From an uncultured Nitrosomonas sp. (lineage in GTDB: Bacteria; Pseudomonadota; Gammaproteobacteria; Burkholderiales; Nitrosomonadaceae): 64,000 nt of DNA. Position 1 is the stretch's first letter, and each line of letters begins with the position of its first letter. The stretch lies in contig CASDLT010000026.1 of NCBI GenBank assembly GCA_949281375.1, positions 62,001 to 126,000 on the forward strand, in the 5' to 3' direction. The notes under the pieces are model-generated. The model was not told the DNA's origin and made no database searches. It was given only the letters and a program-made list of their open reading frames with translations. This document shows, one piece after another, positions 17,408-25,600 of this stretch. The position numbers and the translations under genes are program-made.

Positions 17408-19147
17408 ATGGCAAAAGCCAAGGAACCCAAATCCGAGCCATTGGAAAAGCAACTGTGGAAAGCCGCCGACAAACTGCGCAAAAACATCGACGCGGCGGAA
17501 TACAAGCATGTCGTGCTCGGATTGATGTTCCTCAAATACATTTCCGATGCGTTCGAGGAACTGCACGCCCGGCTTGAAAAAGGTGAAGGCGATCTCGCCG
17601 GTGCCGACCCGGAGGACAAGGACGAGTATCAAGCGGAAAACGTGTTCTTTGTCCCCGCCGAAGCGCGCTGGCCGCATCTGGTGGCGCACGCCAAGCAACC
17701 CGCTATCGGCACCCATGTGGATGCCGCCATGGACGCGATTGAACAGGAAAATCCCTCGCTCAAAGGCGTGCTGCCCAAAGTCTACGCGCGGCAAAACCTC
17801 GACCCCACATCCCTGGGTGAATTGATCGACCTGATCGGCAATATCGCGCTCGGCGATGCCAAAGCGCGCAGTCAGGACATACTCGGCCATGTGTTCGAAT
17901 ATTTCCTCGGCGAATTCGCACTGGCCGAAGGCAAGCAAGGCGGCCAGTTCTACACCCCGCGCAGCATCGTCGAACTGCTGGTGAATATGCTCGAACCGTA
18001 CAAAGGCCGGGTATTCGATCCCTGTTGCGGTTCCGGCGGCATGTTCGTGCAATCGGAAAAGTTTGTCGAAGAACACCAAGGCCGCATCAACGATATTTCC
18101 ATCTACGGGCAGGAAAGCAACCAGACCACCTGGCGGCTGGCGAAAATGAACCTCGCCATCCGCGGTATCGACAGCTCGCAAGTCAAATGGAACAACGAAG
18201 GTTCATTCCTGAACGATGCGCACAAAGACCTGAAAGCCGATTTCATCATCGCCAACCCGCCGTTCAACGTCAGCGACTGGAGCGGCGAGCAACTGCGCGG
18301 CGACGCGCGCTGGCAATACGGCGCACCGCCACCCGGCAACGCCAATTTCGCCTGGTTGCAGCATTTCGTCTATCACCTGTCGCCCACCGGCATTGCCGGG
18401 GTGGTGTTGGCCAAAGGCGCCCTCACCTCCAAAACCTCCGGCGAAGGCGATATCCGCAAACGCCTGATCACCGATGGCAACCTCATCGACTGCATCGTCA
18501 ACCTGCCCGCCAAATTGTTTCTGAACACCCAGATTCCGGCGGCGCTGTGGTTTTTGAATCGTAATCGCGTTACCACAACCGTTGTAGGGGCAAATAATGT
18601 ACGGGCAAATAATCATTTGCCCCAACAAAACCCGCCCCAACACCACCCCCGCCCGAACGAAATCCTGTTCATCGACGCCCGCAACCTCGGCCATTTGATC
18701 AACCGCCGCACGCGCGAATTGTCGCACGACGACATCCAGAAAATCGCCAGCACCTACCACGCCTGGCGTTGCACGGGCGCATTGCCCCCGCACGATTCCG
18801 CAATGGAACCCGTAGGGGCGCGTTGCACGCGCCCTGATGGCACGCACCCTGATGATGCGGTGAATGAAATGGGGGCGGATGCAATGCGGGCGGATGTAAT
18901 TGGGGCGCATGCAATGCGCCCCTACGGGGATGTGCGGGGGTTTTGCGCGTCGGCGCCGATTTCGCGCGTCGCCGAACTGGATTACGTGCTGACACCGGGA
19001 CGTTATGTCGGTCTGCCGGATGAAGAAGACGATTTCAATTTTCCCGAACGTTTTGCCGCGTTGCAGGCGGAATTCGAGGCGCAGTTGCAGGAAGAAGCGG
19101 CGTTAAATCAGGCGATTGTGGAGAGTTTGGCGAGGGTGAAGGTGTGA
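17408..19147 (+). CDS. hsdM: Type I restriction-modification DNA methyltransferase subunit HsdM, with two in-frame REP insertions
   Basis: A 579-residue N6-adenine methyltransferase subunit. It shows the N-terminal HsdM domain ([15 protein letters not shown]...[17 protein letters not shown]), the SAM motif [11 protein letters not shown] and catalytic NPPF ([10 protein letters not shown]). Translated REP palindromes interrupt the protein at about residues 393-406 ([12 protein letters not shown]) and 469-506 ([10 protein letters not shown]...IGAHAMRPY). Both lie in the C-terminal half, beyond the catalytic core, and the frame then resumes into a normal HsdM C-terminus. The protein is longer than the usual ~500 residues by about the size of the inserts. 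hsdS overlaps its stop by four bases. RBS AAGGAG lies at 17391-17396. Whether the enzyme is active with these inserts cannot be told from sequence. Confidence 0.93.
   Translation: MAKAKEPKSEPLEKQLWKAADKLRKNIDAAEYKHVVLGLMFLKYISDAFEELHARLEKGEGDLAGADPEDKDEYQAENVFFVPAEARWPHLVAHAKQPAIGTHVDAAMDAIEQENPSLKGVLPKVYARQNLDPTSLGELIDLIGNIALGDAKARSQDILGHVFEYFLGEFALAEGKQGGQFYTPRSIVELLVNMLEPYKGRVFDPCCGSGGMFVQSEKFVEEHQGRINDISIYGQESNQTTWRLAKMNLAIRGIDSSQVKWNNEGSFLNDAHKDLKADFIIANPPFNVSDWSGEQLRGDARWQYGAPPPGNANFAWLQHFVYHLSPTGIAGVVLAKGALTSKTSGEGDIRKRLITDGNLIDCIVNLPAKLFLNTQIPAALWFLNRNRVTTTVVGANNVRANNHLPQQNPPQHHPRPNEILFIDARNLGHLINRRTRELSHDDIQKIASTYHAWRCTGALPPHDSAMEPVGARCTRPDGTHPDDAVNEMGADAMRADVIGAHAMRPYGDVRGFCASAPISRVAELDYVLTPGRYVGLPDEEDDFNFPERFAALQAEFEAQLQEEAALNQAIVESLARVKV
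18584..18623. repeat. GTAG-type REP palindrome, in-frame inside hsdM (copy 1)
   Basis: The segment opens with GTAGGGGCAAATAAT and contains the palindrome GGGCAAAT-AATC-ATTTGCCC, with an extra degenerate half-copy in front. It is read in the frame GTA GGG GCA (Val-Gly-Ala) within hsdM. The GTAG tetranucleotide at the foot of the hairpin is the hallmark of REPs recognised by RAYT transposases. Confidence 0.85.
18812..18925. repeat. Compound REP insertion, in-frame inside hsdM (copy 2)
   Basis: A 114-base segment (38 codons) bounded by GTAGGGGCGCG and GCGCCCCTAC. The left unit has palindrome GGGCGCGT-TGC-ACGCGCCC and the right unit GGGCGCATGCAATGCGCCC. Between them lie degenerate half-units (GGGGGCGGATGCAATG, CGGGCGGATG). 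It looks like a stacked or eroded cluster of REP units and is fully translated. Confidence 0.85.
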
Positions 19148-20271
19148 GTGAGTGGCGGGAAGTCAATTTAGATGAGATTGTGAAATTTCAGCGTGGTCAT
19201 GATTTGACTGTAGCAAATATTAAGGACGGAAATTATCCCGTAGCAGGCTCCAACGGAGTTATTGGATACCACAATCAATTCACGACAAAAGCACCTGGGA
19301 TTACTCTAGGAAGAAGTGGTAATAGTATTGGTATCGCACATTATTACGATAGAAATTTTTGGGCTCACAACACAACTCTATATACAACTGAATTTATTAG
19401 CTCATGGCCGAAGTATGTTTATTACTTTCTAAGAAATACAGATCTTTCCGTCCTAAATAGTGGGAGTGCCATCCCTTCTTTAAATCGGAATCATCTGAAT
19501 AGAATAAGAATAAAAGTTCCTGACTTACCCGAGCAAAAAGCCATCGCCTCCGTCCTCAGCAGCCTTGACGACAAAATCGACCTGCTGCACCGCCAGAACA
19601 AAACCCTCGAAGCCATGGCTGAAACGCTGTTTAGGCAGTGGTTTGTGGAGGAAGCACAGGATGATTGGAATGAAGCTAAGTTAGCTGATGTTTGCTCAGT
19701 TATAACAAAAGGCACCACTCCGACCACGTTTGGTTATCAATTTATTGAAAAGGGTATAAATTTTATAAAAGCGGAATCAATAACTGACAGCGGTGATTTT
19801 ATTCTTGATAAATTCGCACAAATTTCTGAAGAAACTCATCAATTCTTAAAGAGATCGATAATTGAATCAGGCGATGTGTTATGTAGCATTGCCGGAACTA
19901 TCGGTCGTATAGCCATTGTTGATGACTCAATTCTACCGGCAAATACAAATCAGGCAATTGCTATCCTTCGAGTTGATTATAAAAAATGCTTGCCTGAATT
20001 TGTTTACTTGTTTTTGAAGTCAACGGCCTTCCGAGAGATTATGGATGGAAAAGTTGTTCACGCTGTTCAGCCAAATTTAAGTCTCGGTGAGATTGGAAAT
20101 ACCATATTCCTGTCTCCTCCAAAGGATCTGATGCACAAATTTGAGCTTACGATTCGCCCAATATTTGAAAAGAAAAAGAATAACTCGCGCCAAATCCACA
20201 CCCTCGAAACCCTGCGCGACACCCTGCTCCCCAAACTGATGAGCGGCGAGGTGCAGGTTGATTATCCGTAG
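19144..20271 (+). CDS. hsdS: Type I restriction-modification specificity subunit HsdS
   Basis: A 375-residue specificity subunit with two target-recognition domains (about 1-130 and 178-330). They are separated and followed by the conserved helical spacers ([44 protein letters not shown], and [20 protein letters not shown]). It sets the DNA sequence recognised by the HsdMSR complex. The start is a GTG overlapping the hsdM stop (GTGA). The recognition domains are clearly more AT-rich than the spacers, pointing to domain exchange. The TAG stop is the second to fourth base of a REP palindrome (GTAGGGGC), so the native 3' end may have been changed by insertion. The recognition sequence cannot be predicted by eye. 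Confidence 0.92.
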   Translation: MSEWREVNLDEIVKFQRGHDLTVANIKDGNYPVAGSNGVIGYHNQFTTKAPGITLGRSGNSIGIAHYYDRNFWAHNTTLYTTEFISSWPKYVYYFLRNTDLSVLNSGSAIPSLNRNHLNRIRIKVPDLPEQKAIASVLSSLDDKIDLLHRQNKTLEAMAETLFRQWFVEEAQDDWNEAKLADVCSVITKGTTPTTFGYQFIEKGINFIKAESITDSGDFILDKFAQISEETHQFLKRSIIESGDVLCSIAGTIGRIAIVDDSILPANTNQAIAILRVDYKKCLPEFVYLFLKSTAFREIMDGKVVHAVQPNLSLGEIGNTIFLSPPKDLMHKFELTIRPIFEKKKNNSRQIHTLETLRDTLLPKLMSGEVQVDYP

Positions 20272-20292
20272 GGGCAAATAATCATTTGCCCC
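20268..20292. repeat. REP palindrome at the hsdS stop codon (copy 3)
   Basis: GTAGGGGCAAATAATC followed by the complementary arm ATTTGCCCC. The TAG of GTAG (20269-20271) is the stop codon of hsdS. The 3' flank reads AAC rather than the TAC seen in the other copies. Confidence 0.85.
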
Positions 20293-20310
20293 AACAGACC
20301 GCATAAAAGC

Positions 20311-21309
20311 ATGAATACGCGAGACCAAATTACTATTTATCAGTCCGCCGATGGCAGCGTGCAGCTTGAGGTTACGCTGGATCAAGACACGGTTTGGTTG
20401 ACTCAGCGTCAACTGTCGTCTTTGTTTGACAAGGATGTGCGCACCATCAATGAGCATATTCGCAATGTGCTTGCGGAACAGGAGCTCGCGGCTGAGGCAA
20501 CTATCCGGAAATTCCGGATAGTTCAACAGGAAGGCGAACGCAAGGTAAACCGCGAGATTGAACATTACAATCTGGACATGATCATCTCCGTCGGCTACCG
20601 CGTCAATTCCAAAAAAGGCACGCAGTTCCGCATCTGGGCCAGTTCCGTTCTCAAGCAATACCTGGTGCAAGGTTATGCGCTGAATGAGCAGAAACTTCAG
20701 GAACAACAACAAAAACTCGCGGATTTAAAACAGGCAATTGCGTTGTCGTCCCGTTTGTTCCAGCAGCAAAACCTGACCGCCTCCGAATCGCAAGGCATTC
20801 TGTCGATCCTGGAAAAATACAGCCATGCATTGACAGTGCTGGACGATTACGATCATCAGCGTTTGCAGGTCACGGGAATCCAGCAAACCGGACAGCGCAA
20901 AATTGCCTACGATGAGGCGATCCAGCAAATTCAACTTTGGCGCGAACAAGAAAAATTGGGCGGGCTATTCGGCAACGAAAAAGATGATTCCTTCAAAAGC
21001 TCGTTGGAAACCATTGACCAAACCTTCGATGACAAGGAACTCTACCCCAGTATTGAAGAGAAGGCCGCCAATCTGCTGTATTTCATCGTCAAGAATCATT
21101 CCTTTTCCGATGGCAACAAACGCATTGCCGCCGCCCTGTTTGCCTGGTTTCTGGCGCGCCATGATTATTTGTTCAATCCTGCAGGAGAGAAACGCATCGC
21201 CGATAATGCCCTAGTGGCCTTTACATTATTGATTGCCGAGAGCAAACCGGAGGAAAAAGACACCATCGTGAAAGTCATCATCAATTTGATCAATAGCAAT
21301 AATCCGTAG
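20311..21309 (+). CDS. rhuM: RhuM-family virulence protein fused to a Fic domain
   Basis: A 332-residue two-domain protein. The N-terminal 130 residues are a RhuM domain (VWLTQRQLSSLFDKDVRTINEHI..., YNLDMIISVGYRVNSKKGTQFRIWA), a family first named from a Salmonella pathogenicity island and often found inside type I RM operons. The C-terminal half is a Fic/DOC domain with motif HSFSDGNKR near residue 268, which keeps the catalytic His and the phosphate-binding loop of AMP-transferring Fic enzymes. No obvious inhibitory helix is recognised. It lies between hsdS and hsdR in the same orientation. Its target and any antitoxin are unknown. It could be a toxin, a regulator of the RM system or a phage-defence accessory; I cannot choose among these. 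Confidence 0.88.
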   Translation: MNTRDQITIYQSADGSVQLEVTLDQDTVWLTQRQLSSLFDKDVRTINEHIRNVLAEQELAAEATIRKFRIVQQEGERKVNREIEHYNLDMIISVGYRVNSKKGTQFRIWASSVLKQYLVQGYALNEQKLQEQQQKLADLKQAIALSSRLFQQQNLTASESQGILSILEKYSHALTVLDDYDHQRLQVTGIQQTGQRKIAYDEAIQQIQLWREQEKLGGLFGNEKDDSFKSSLETIDQTFDDKELYPSIEEKAANLLYFIVKNHSFSDGNKRIAAALFAWFLARHDYLFNPAGEKRIADNALVAFTLLIAESKPEEKDTIVKVIINLINSNNP

Positions 21310-21314
21310 AAATC

Positions 21315-21342
21315 GTAGGGACAAATAATCATTTGCCCCTAC
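21315..21342. repeat. REP palindrome upstream of the RAYT gene (copy 4)
   Basis: A 28-base palindrome, GTAGGGACAAATAATC plus ATTTGCCCCTAC, with GTAG at both feet when read on both strands. It lies between the RhuM/Fic stop and the RAYT start, as expected for a REP flanking its own transposase. Confidence 0.88.
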
Positions 21343-21365
21343 AACGCCCTTATAACAACAAAAAC

Positions 21366-21974
21366 ATGACCTTCAACCCGAACCTCCATCACCGCCGTTC
21401 GATTCGTTTGCAAGGGTATGATTATTCCCAGGCGGGTTTGTATTTCCTTACCATTTGCACCCATAACCGGGTGCCGTTGTTTGGGAAAATTGTTGATGGG
21501 GTTATGGTGCTGAATGCAGCGGGAGAAATCGTCAATGAGGAATGGCACAAAACAGGACACATCCGCCACCAAATCGTATTGCACGAATTTGTCATCATGC
21601 CCAATCACATCCACGGCATCATCCAACTCGTAGGGGCGGATTGCATCCGCCCTGACGAAATGCGCCCCGATGAAATGCATGCGGATTCGGATGAACAACC
21701 GGCGCGTATACAACCAGGGCGCGTGCAACGCGCCCCTACGGTGCCGTCGCCGATATCGATCATTCAACGCATCCCGACGGTGGGGGATGTGGTGCGGGGG
21801 TTTAAATCGTCGGTGACGAAACGGGTGAATGCGTTGCCGGGTGCATCCGGTCAACGCATCTGGCAGCGCAATTACTACGAGCACATTATCCGCAACGAGG
21901 ATGCTTACCTGAAAATCGCGGAATATATTCAAACCAATCCGCAGCGCTGGGAAACGGATACCTACCATGTTTAG
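21366..21974 (+). CDS. REP-associated tyrosine transposase (RAYT, Y1/IS200-like), with in-frame REP insertion
   Basis: A 202-residue HUH-type nuclease of the RAYT branch: N-terminal HHRRSIRLQGYDYSQAGLYFLTICTHNR, HUH motif MPNHIHGII near residue 80, and C-terminal YYEHIIRNEDAYLKIAEYIQTNP containing the candidate catalytic Tyr. RAYTs cut and move REP palindromes. REPs lie directly upstream (21315) and downstream (21971), and a third copy is translated inside the gene at about residues 89-125 (VGADCIRPDE...GRVQRAPT), between the HUH motif and the tyrosine helix. Its TAG stop is supplied by the downstream REP. I chose ATG 21366, which starts the conserved N-terminus; the frame is open 11 codons further upstream. 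Whether it remains active with the insert is unknown. Confidence 0.9.
   Translation: MTFNPNLHHRRSIRLQGYDYSQAGLYFLTICTHNRVPLFGKIVDGVMVLNAAGEIVNEEWHKTGHIRHQIVLHEFVIMPNHIHGIIQLVGADCIRPDEMRPDEMHADSDEQPARIQPGRVQRAPTVPSPISIIQRIPTVGDVVRGFKSSVTKRVNALPGASGQRIWQRNYYEHIIRNEDAYLKIAEYIQTNPQRWETDTYHV
21630..21739. repeat. Compound REP insertion inside the RAYT gene (copy 5)
   Basis: About 110 bases bounded by GTAGGGGCGGATTGCATC and CGTGCAACGCGCCCCTAC. The left palindrome is GGGCGGATTGCATCCGCCC and the right is GGGCGCGTGCAACGCGCCC, with degenerate units between them. It is translated in frame from GTA GGG GCG (Val-Gly-Ala). Confidence 0.85.
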
Positions 21975-21998
21975 GGACAAATGATTATTTGCCCCTAC
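21971..21998. repeat. REP palindrome at the RAYT stop codon (copy 6)
   Basis: TTAGGGACAAATGATT plus ATTTGCCCCTAC. The TAG at 21972-21974 is the RAYT stop codon. It is the downstream flank of the RAYT gene. Confidence 0.85.
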
Positions 21999-22052
21999 TT
22001 GTCTTCGTGCACAACAAAGCGCATCATTCGATGACGTATCCGGAGGAAAGCC

Positions 22053-22247
22053 ATGAGAACCACCATCGTATTGGATGACGAATTACTGGAAAAAGCGCAA
22101 GCCCTGACCCACGTTCAGGAAAAATCCGCCTTGGTTAAAGAAGCCTTGAAAGCCCTGATCGAGCGCGAAAGCGCCAGAAGGCTGGCCAATCTGGGCGGCA
22201 GCGAACCGCAATTGGAAACCATCCCCCGCCGGCAATCCAGCGAATAA
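22053..22247 (+). CDS. vapB: VapB-type antitoxin (ribbon-helix-helix)
   Basis: A 64-residue protein beginning MRTTIVLDDELLEKAQALT, the ribbon-helix-helix DNA-binding pattern of VapB/DUF2191 antitoxins, followed by a flexible tail that would wrap the toxin. A strong RBS (GGAGG near 22041) precedes the ATG. The PIN toxin gene starts eight bases after its stop. VapB proteins usually repress their own operon through the N-terminal domain; no operator was identified here. It sits inside the RM locus between the RAYT gene and hsdR. Confidence 0.88.
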   Translation: MRTTIVLDDELLEKAQALTHVQEKSALVKEALKALIERESARRLANLGGSEPQLETIPRRQSSE

Positions 22248-22255
22248 CCGCAGGA

Positions 22256-22630
22256 ATGATTCTGGTCGATACCTCGGTCTGGATTAACCATCTGCGCAAT
22301 AACGATCCGCACTTAGTCCGCCTGCTGATCGGGAACAGCGTATTAAGTCACCCCTTTGTTCGTGGAGAACTGGCGCTGGGCAATTTGCGCCAACGTGAAG
22401 CCATTCTGGCCGCACTGGATAACCTGCCCCAGGCCCCCGTTGCTTTTACCGATGAAGTGAATGTGTTCATCGAGCAACATGCCCTATTTGGTTTAGGCAT
22501 CGGACTGATCGACGCGCATTTGTTGGCTTCCACACGGTTATCCGGCAATGCTCGGTTGTGGACACAGGATAAGCGGCTTCTGGCAGTCGCGTTACGGCTT
22601 AATTTGGCAGCACCCGTTCACGATGTCTAA
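22256..22630 (+). CDS. vapC: VapC-type PIN-domain ribonuclease toxin
   Basis: A 124-residue PIN-domain protein with acidic active-site residues in the expected order: DTSVWI near residue 5, the E of VRGELALG near 42, and D in LIDAHLLAS and TQDKRL toward the C-terminus. VapC toxins cleave specific tRNA or rRNA and are held inactive by VapB. The AGGA sequence directly touches the ATG, so translation probably depends on coupling to vapB. Its end overlaps the hsdR start by eight bases, tying toxin translation to the restriction subunit. Confidence 0.9.
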   Translation: MILVDTSVWINHLRNNDPHLVRLLIGNSVLSHPFVRGELALGNLRQREAILAALDNLPQAPVAFTDEVNVFIEQHALFGLGIGLIDAHLLASTRLSGNARLWTQDKRLLAVALRLNLAAPVHDV

Positions 22631-25600
22631 ACTCACCGAATCCGCCATCGAAGCACTAGCGATTCAACTATTCGAGCAGCTTGGTTACAGCCACATCCAC
22701 GCACCGGATATCGCCCCCGACGGCAATCATCCCGAACGCACCCGCTATGATCAGGTGCTGCTCACCGGCCGGTTGGGAAAGGCGCTCCAGCGCATCAATC
22801 CTGACATGACTCACGCGGTATTACAGGCTGCCTTGAAAGAAGTTGAGCGCATTCATTCCCCCGAATTACTCACCAACAATGAAACCTTTCATCGCCTGCT
22901 CACCGAAGGCGTCAAGGTCAGTTATCAGCATGAAGGCAATGAGCGCGGTGATATCGTCTGGCTGATTGATTTCGACAACCCCGGCCATAACGAATTTGTC
23001 GTGGCTAGCCAGTTCACCGTGATCGAGAACAACCTGAACAAGCGCCCGGATCTGGTGCTGTTCGTCAATGGCATGCCGCTGGTGGTGATTGAGCTTAAAA
23101 ACGCCGCCGATGAAAACGCCAGCACCCAATCCGCATTCCGGCAACTGGAAACCTATAAACGCAGCATCCCCGGTTTGTTTACCTACAACGCCTTGCTGGT
23201 GATTTCGGATGGACTGGAAGCCAAAGCCGGTTCGCTGTCGGCAGGTTTCAGCCGCTTTATGACGTGGAAAATGCCCGATGACGTAGGGGCGCATTGCATG
23301 CGCCCTGATGATTTTGATCACACCCACGAGGGCGCATGCAATGCGCCCCTACGGGCGGGATTGGAAATTTTGATCAATGGCATGCTGAATCCGAAAACCC
23401 TGCTCGATCTGGCGCGGCATTTCGTGGTGTTCGAACAATCCAAAAAAGAAGACCCGCGCAGCGGCGTGATCAGTATTCATACGGTGAAAAAGATTGCCGC
23501 CTATCACCAGTATTACGCGGTGAATGCCGCCGTGGTGTCGACGTTGCGGGCAGCCGATGCGGGGGTTGCGTCCAGAGTGATGCAGAATCCGGCCATTTAT
23601 GGTTTGCCGGATGTAGCCCAACAGCCCAAAGGCGACAAAAAGGCCGGTGTCGTATGGCACACGCAGGGCAGCGGCAAATCACTGTCGATGGTGTTTTACA
23701 CCGGCAAGATTGTGCTAGCGCTGAATAATCCGACGGTTGTGGTGATTACCGACCGCAATGATCTGGACGATCAACTATTCGATACCTTTGCCGCCTGCAA
23801 GCAATTACTGCGGCAGGAACCGAAGCAAGTCGAAAACCGCGAGCAATTGAAGGAATTGCTGTGTGTGGCTTCCGGCGGCGTGATCTTCACCACGATTCAG
23901 AAATTCCAGCCGGACGAAGGCAATGTGTATGAACAATTGTCGGATCGGCGCAATATCGTGGTGATCGCCGATGAAGCGCATCGCACGCAGTACGGATTCT
24001 CGGCCAAGACGGTGGATGACAAGAATGCCGGTGGCGAAGTGATCGGCAAGAAAACGGTATACGGTTTTGCCAAGTACCTGCGCGATGCGTTGCCGAATGC
24101 GACTTATCTGGGTTTTACCGGTACGCCGATTGAAAAGACCGACGTCAACACCCCCGCTGTGTTTGGCCATTATGTGGATATCTACGATATTGCGCAGGCG
24201 GTGGAAGACGGCGCTACCGTGCGCATTTATTATGAAAGCCGCCTGGCGAGAGTCGCGTTGAGCGAAGAAGGCCGGAAACTGATCAAGGAATTGGATGATG
24301 AACTGGATCAGGATGAACTGACCGATACCCAGAAAGCCAAAGCCAAGTGGACGCAGATGGAAGCGTTGATCGGCAGCGAGCGCCGTATCCGGAACATTGC
24401 ACAGGATATCGTCAGCCATTTTGAAGCGCGCCAGGAAGTGTTTGCCGGCAAGGGTATGATTGTCTGCATGTCGCGCCGTATTGCCGCTGATCTGTATAGT
24501 GAGGTCGTCAAGCTGCGCCCTGAATGGCATGCCGATGATCTGAACAAAGGTGTGATCAAGGTGGTAATGACGGCGGCGTCTTCCGATGGCCCGGCCATGG
24601 CGAAACACCACACCACCAAGCAACAGCGCAAAACGCTCGCCGAGCGCATGAAGGATGACAACGACGCATTGAAACTGGTGATCGTGCGCGATATGTGGCT
24701 GACCGGATTCGATGCGCCTGGGATGCATACGTTGTATATCGACAAGCCCATGAAAGGACACAATCTGATGCAGGCCATCGCACGGGTGAACCGTGTGCAT
24801 GGCGACAAGCCCGGTGGGCTGGTGGTGGATTATCTCGGTATTGCGTCCGATTTGAAAGAAGCGTTGTCATTCTATTCCGATGCAGGTGGCAAAGGCGATC
24901 CGACCTTGCTGCAGGAACAGGCGGTACAGCTCATGCTGGAGAAACTCGAAGTGGTAGCGGCAATGTATTACGGTTTTGCCTTTCAGAATTATTTTGCAGC
25001 GGAGACTTGCGAAAAGCTGGCGTTGATCCTGGCCGCCGAGGATCACATTCTCGGTCTGGACGACGGTAAGAAGCGCTATATCAATGAAGTCACCGCGCTG
25101 TCGCAGGCGTTTGCCATCGCCATCCCGCATGAACAGGCTTTGGACGTCAAAGACGAAGTGGCTTTTTTCCAGGCGGTAAAAGCACGCCTGGTCAAATTCG
25201 ACAGCAGCGGCGGCAAAACCGATGAAGCCATTGAAACCACCATCCGACAGGTCATCGACCGGGCGCTGGTATCAGAACAAGTCATCGATATTTTTGATGC
25301 CGCCGGTATCAAGAAACCGGATATTTCGATTCTGTCCGATGATTTTCTGGCGGAACTCCGAGATTATCAGCATAAGCATGTCGCGTTGGAAGTGCTGAAA
25401 AAACTGCTCAATGATGAGCTGAAAGTACGTGCCAAGGTCAATCTGATGCAAAGCAGAAGTCTGATGGAAATGCTGGAAAACGCCATCAAGAAATATCACA
25501 ACAAAATTCTGACCGCTGCCGAAGTGATTGAAGAACTGATCAAGATCAGCAAGGAAATCGTGGCTTCTGATAAGGACGCCGACAATCTTGATTTATCCAC

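Noticed and set aside
17351..18181. Long minus-strand open frame (276 residues) opposite hsdM
   Set aside because: It is a codon-bias shadow of hsdM; the plus-strand product has all methyltransferase motifs and the antisense product has none.
20311..21309. Treating the RhuM/Fic gene as an hsdR fragment or transposase
   Set aside because: It carries a complete RhuM domain and an intact Fic motif HSFSDGNKR, so it is an independent gene.
18584..23352. CRISPR array or tandem repeats in the restriction locus
   Set aside because: The repeats are palindromes at irregular distances of 0.2 to 1.5 kb without spacers of constant length, and several are translated; they fit REP elements.
23805..24800. 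Minus-strand open frame of 331 residues opposite hsdR
   Set aside because: Antisense shadow of the HsdR motor domain, His/Arg-rich and without recognisable motifs.
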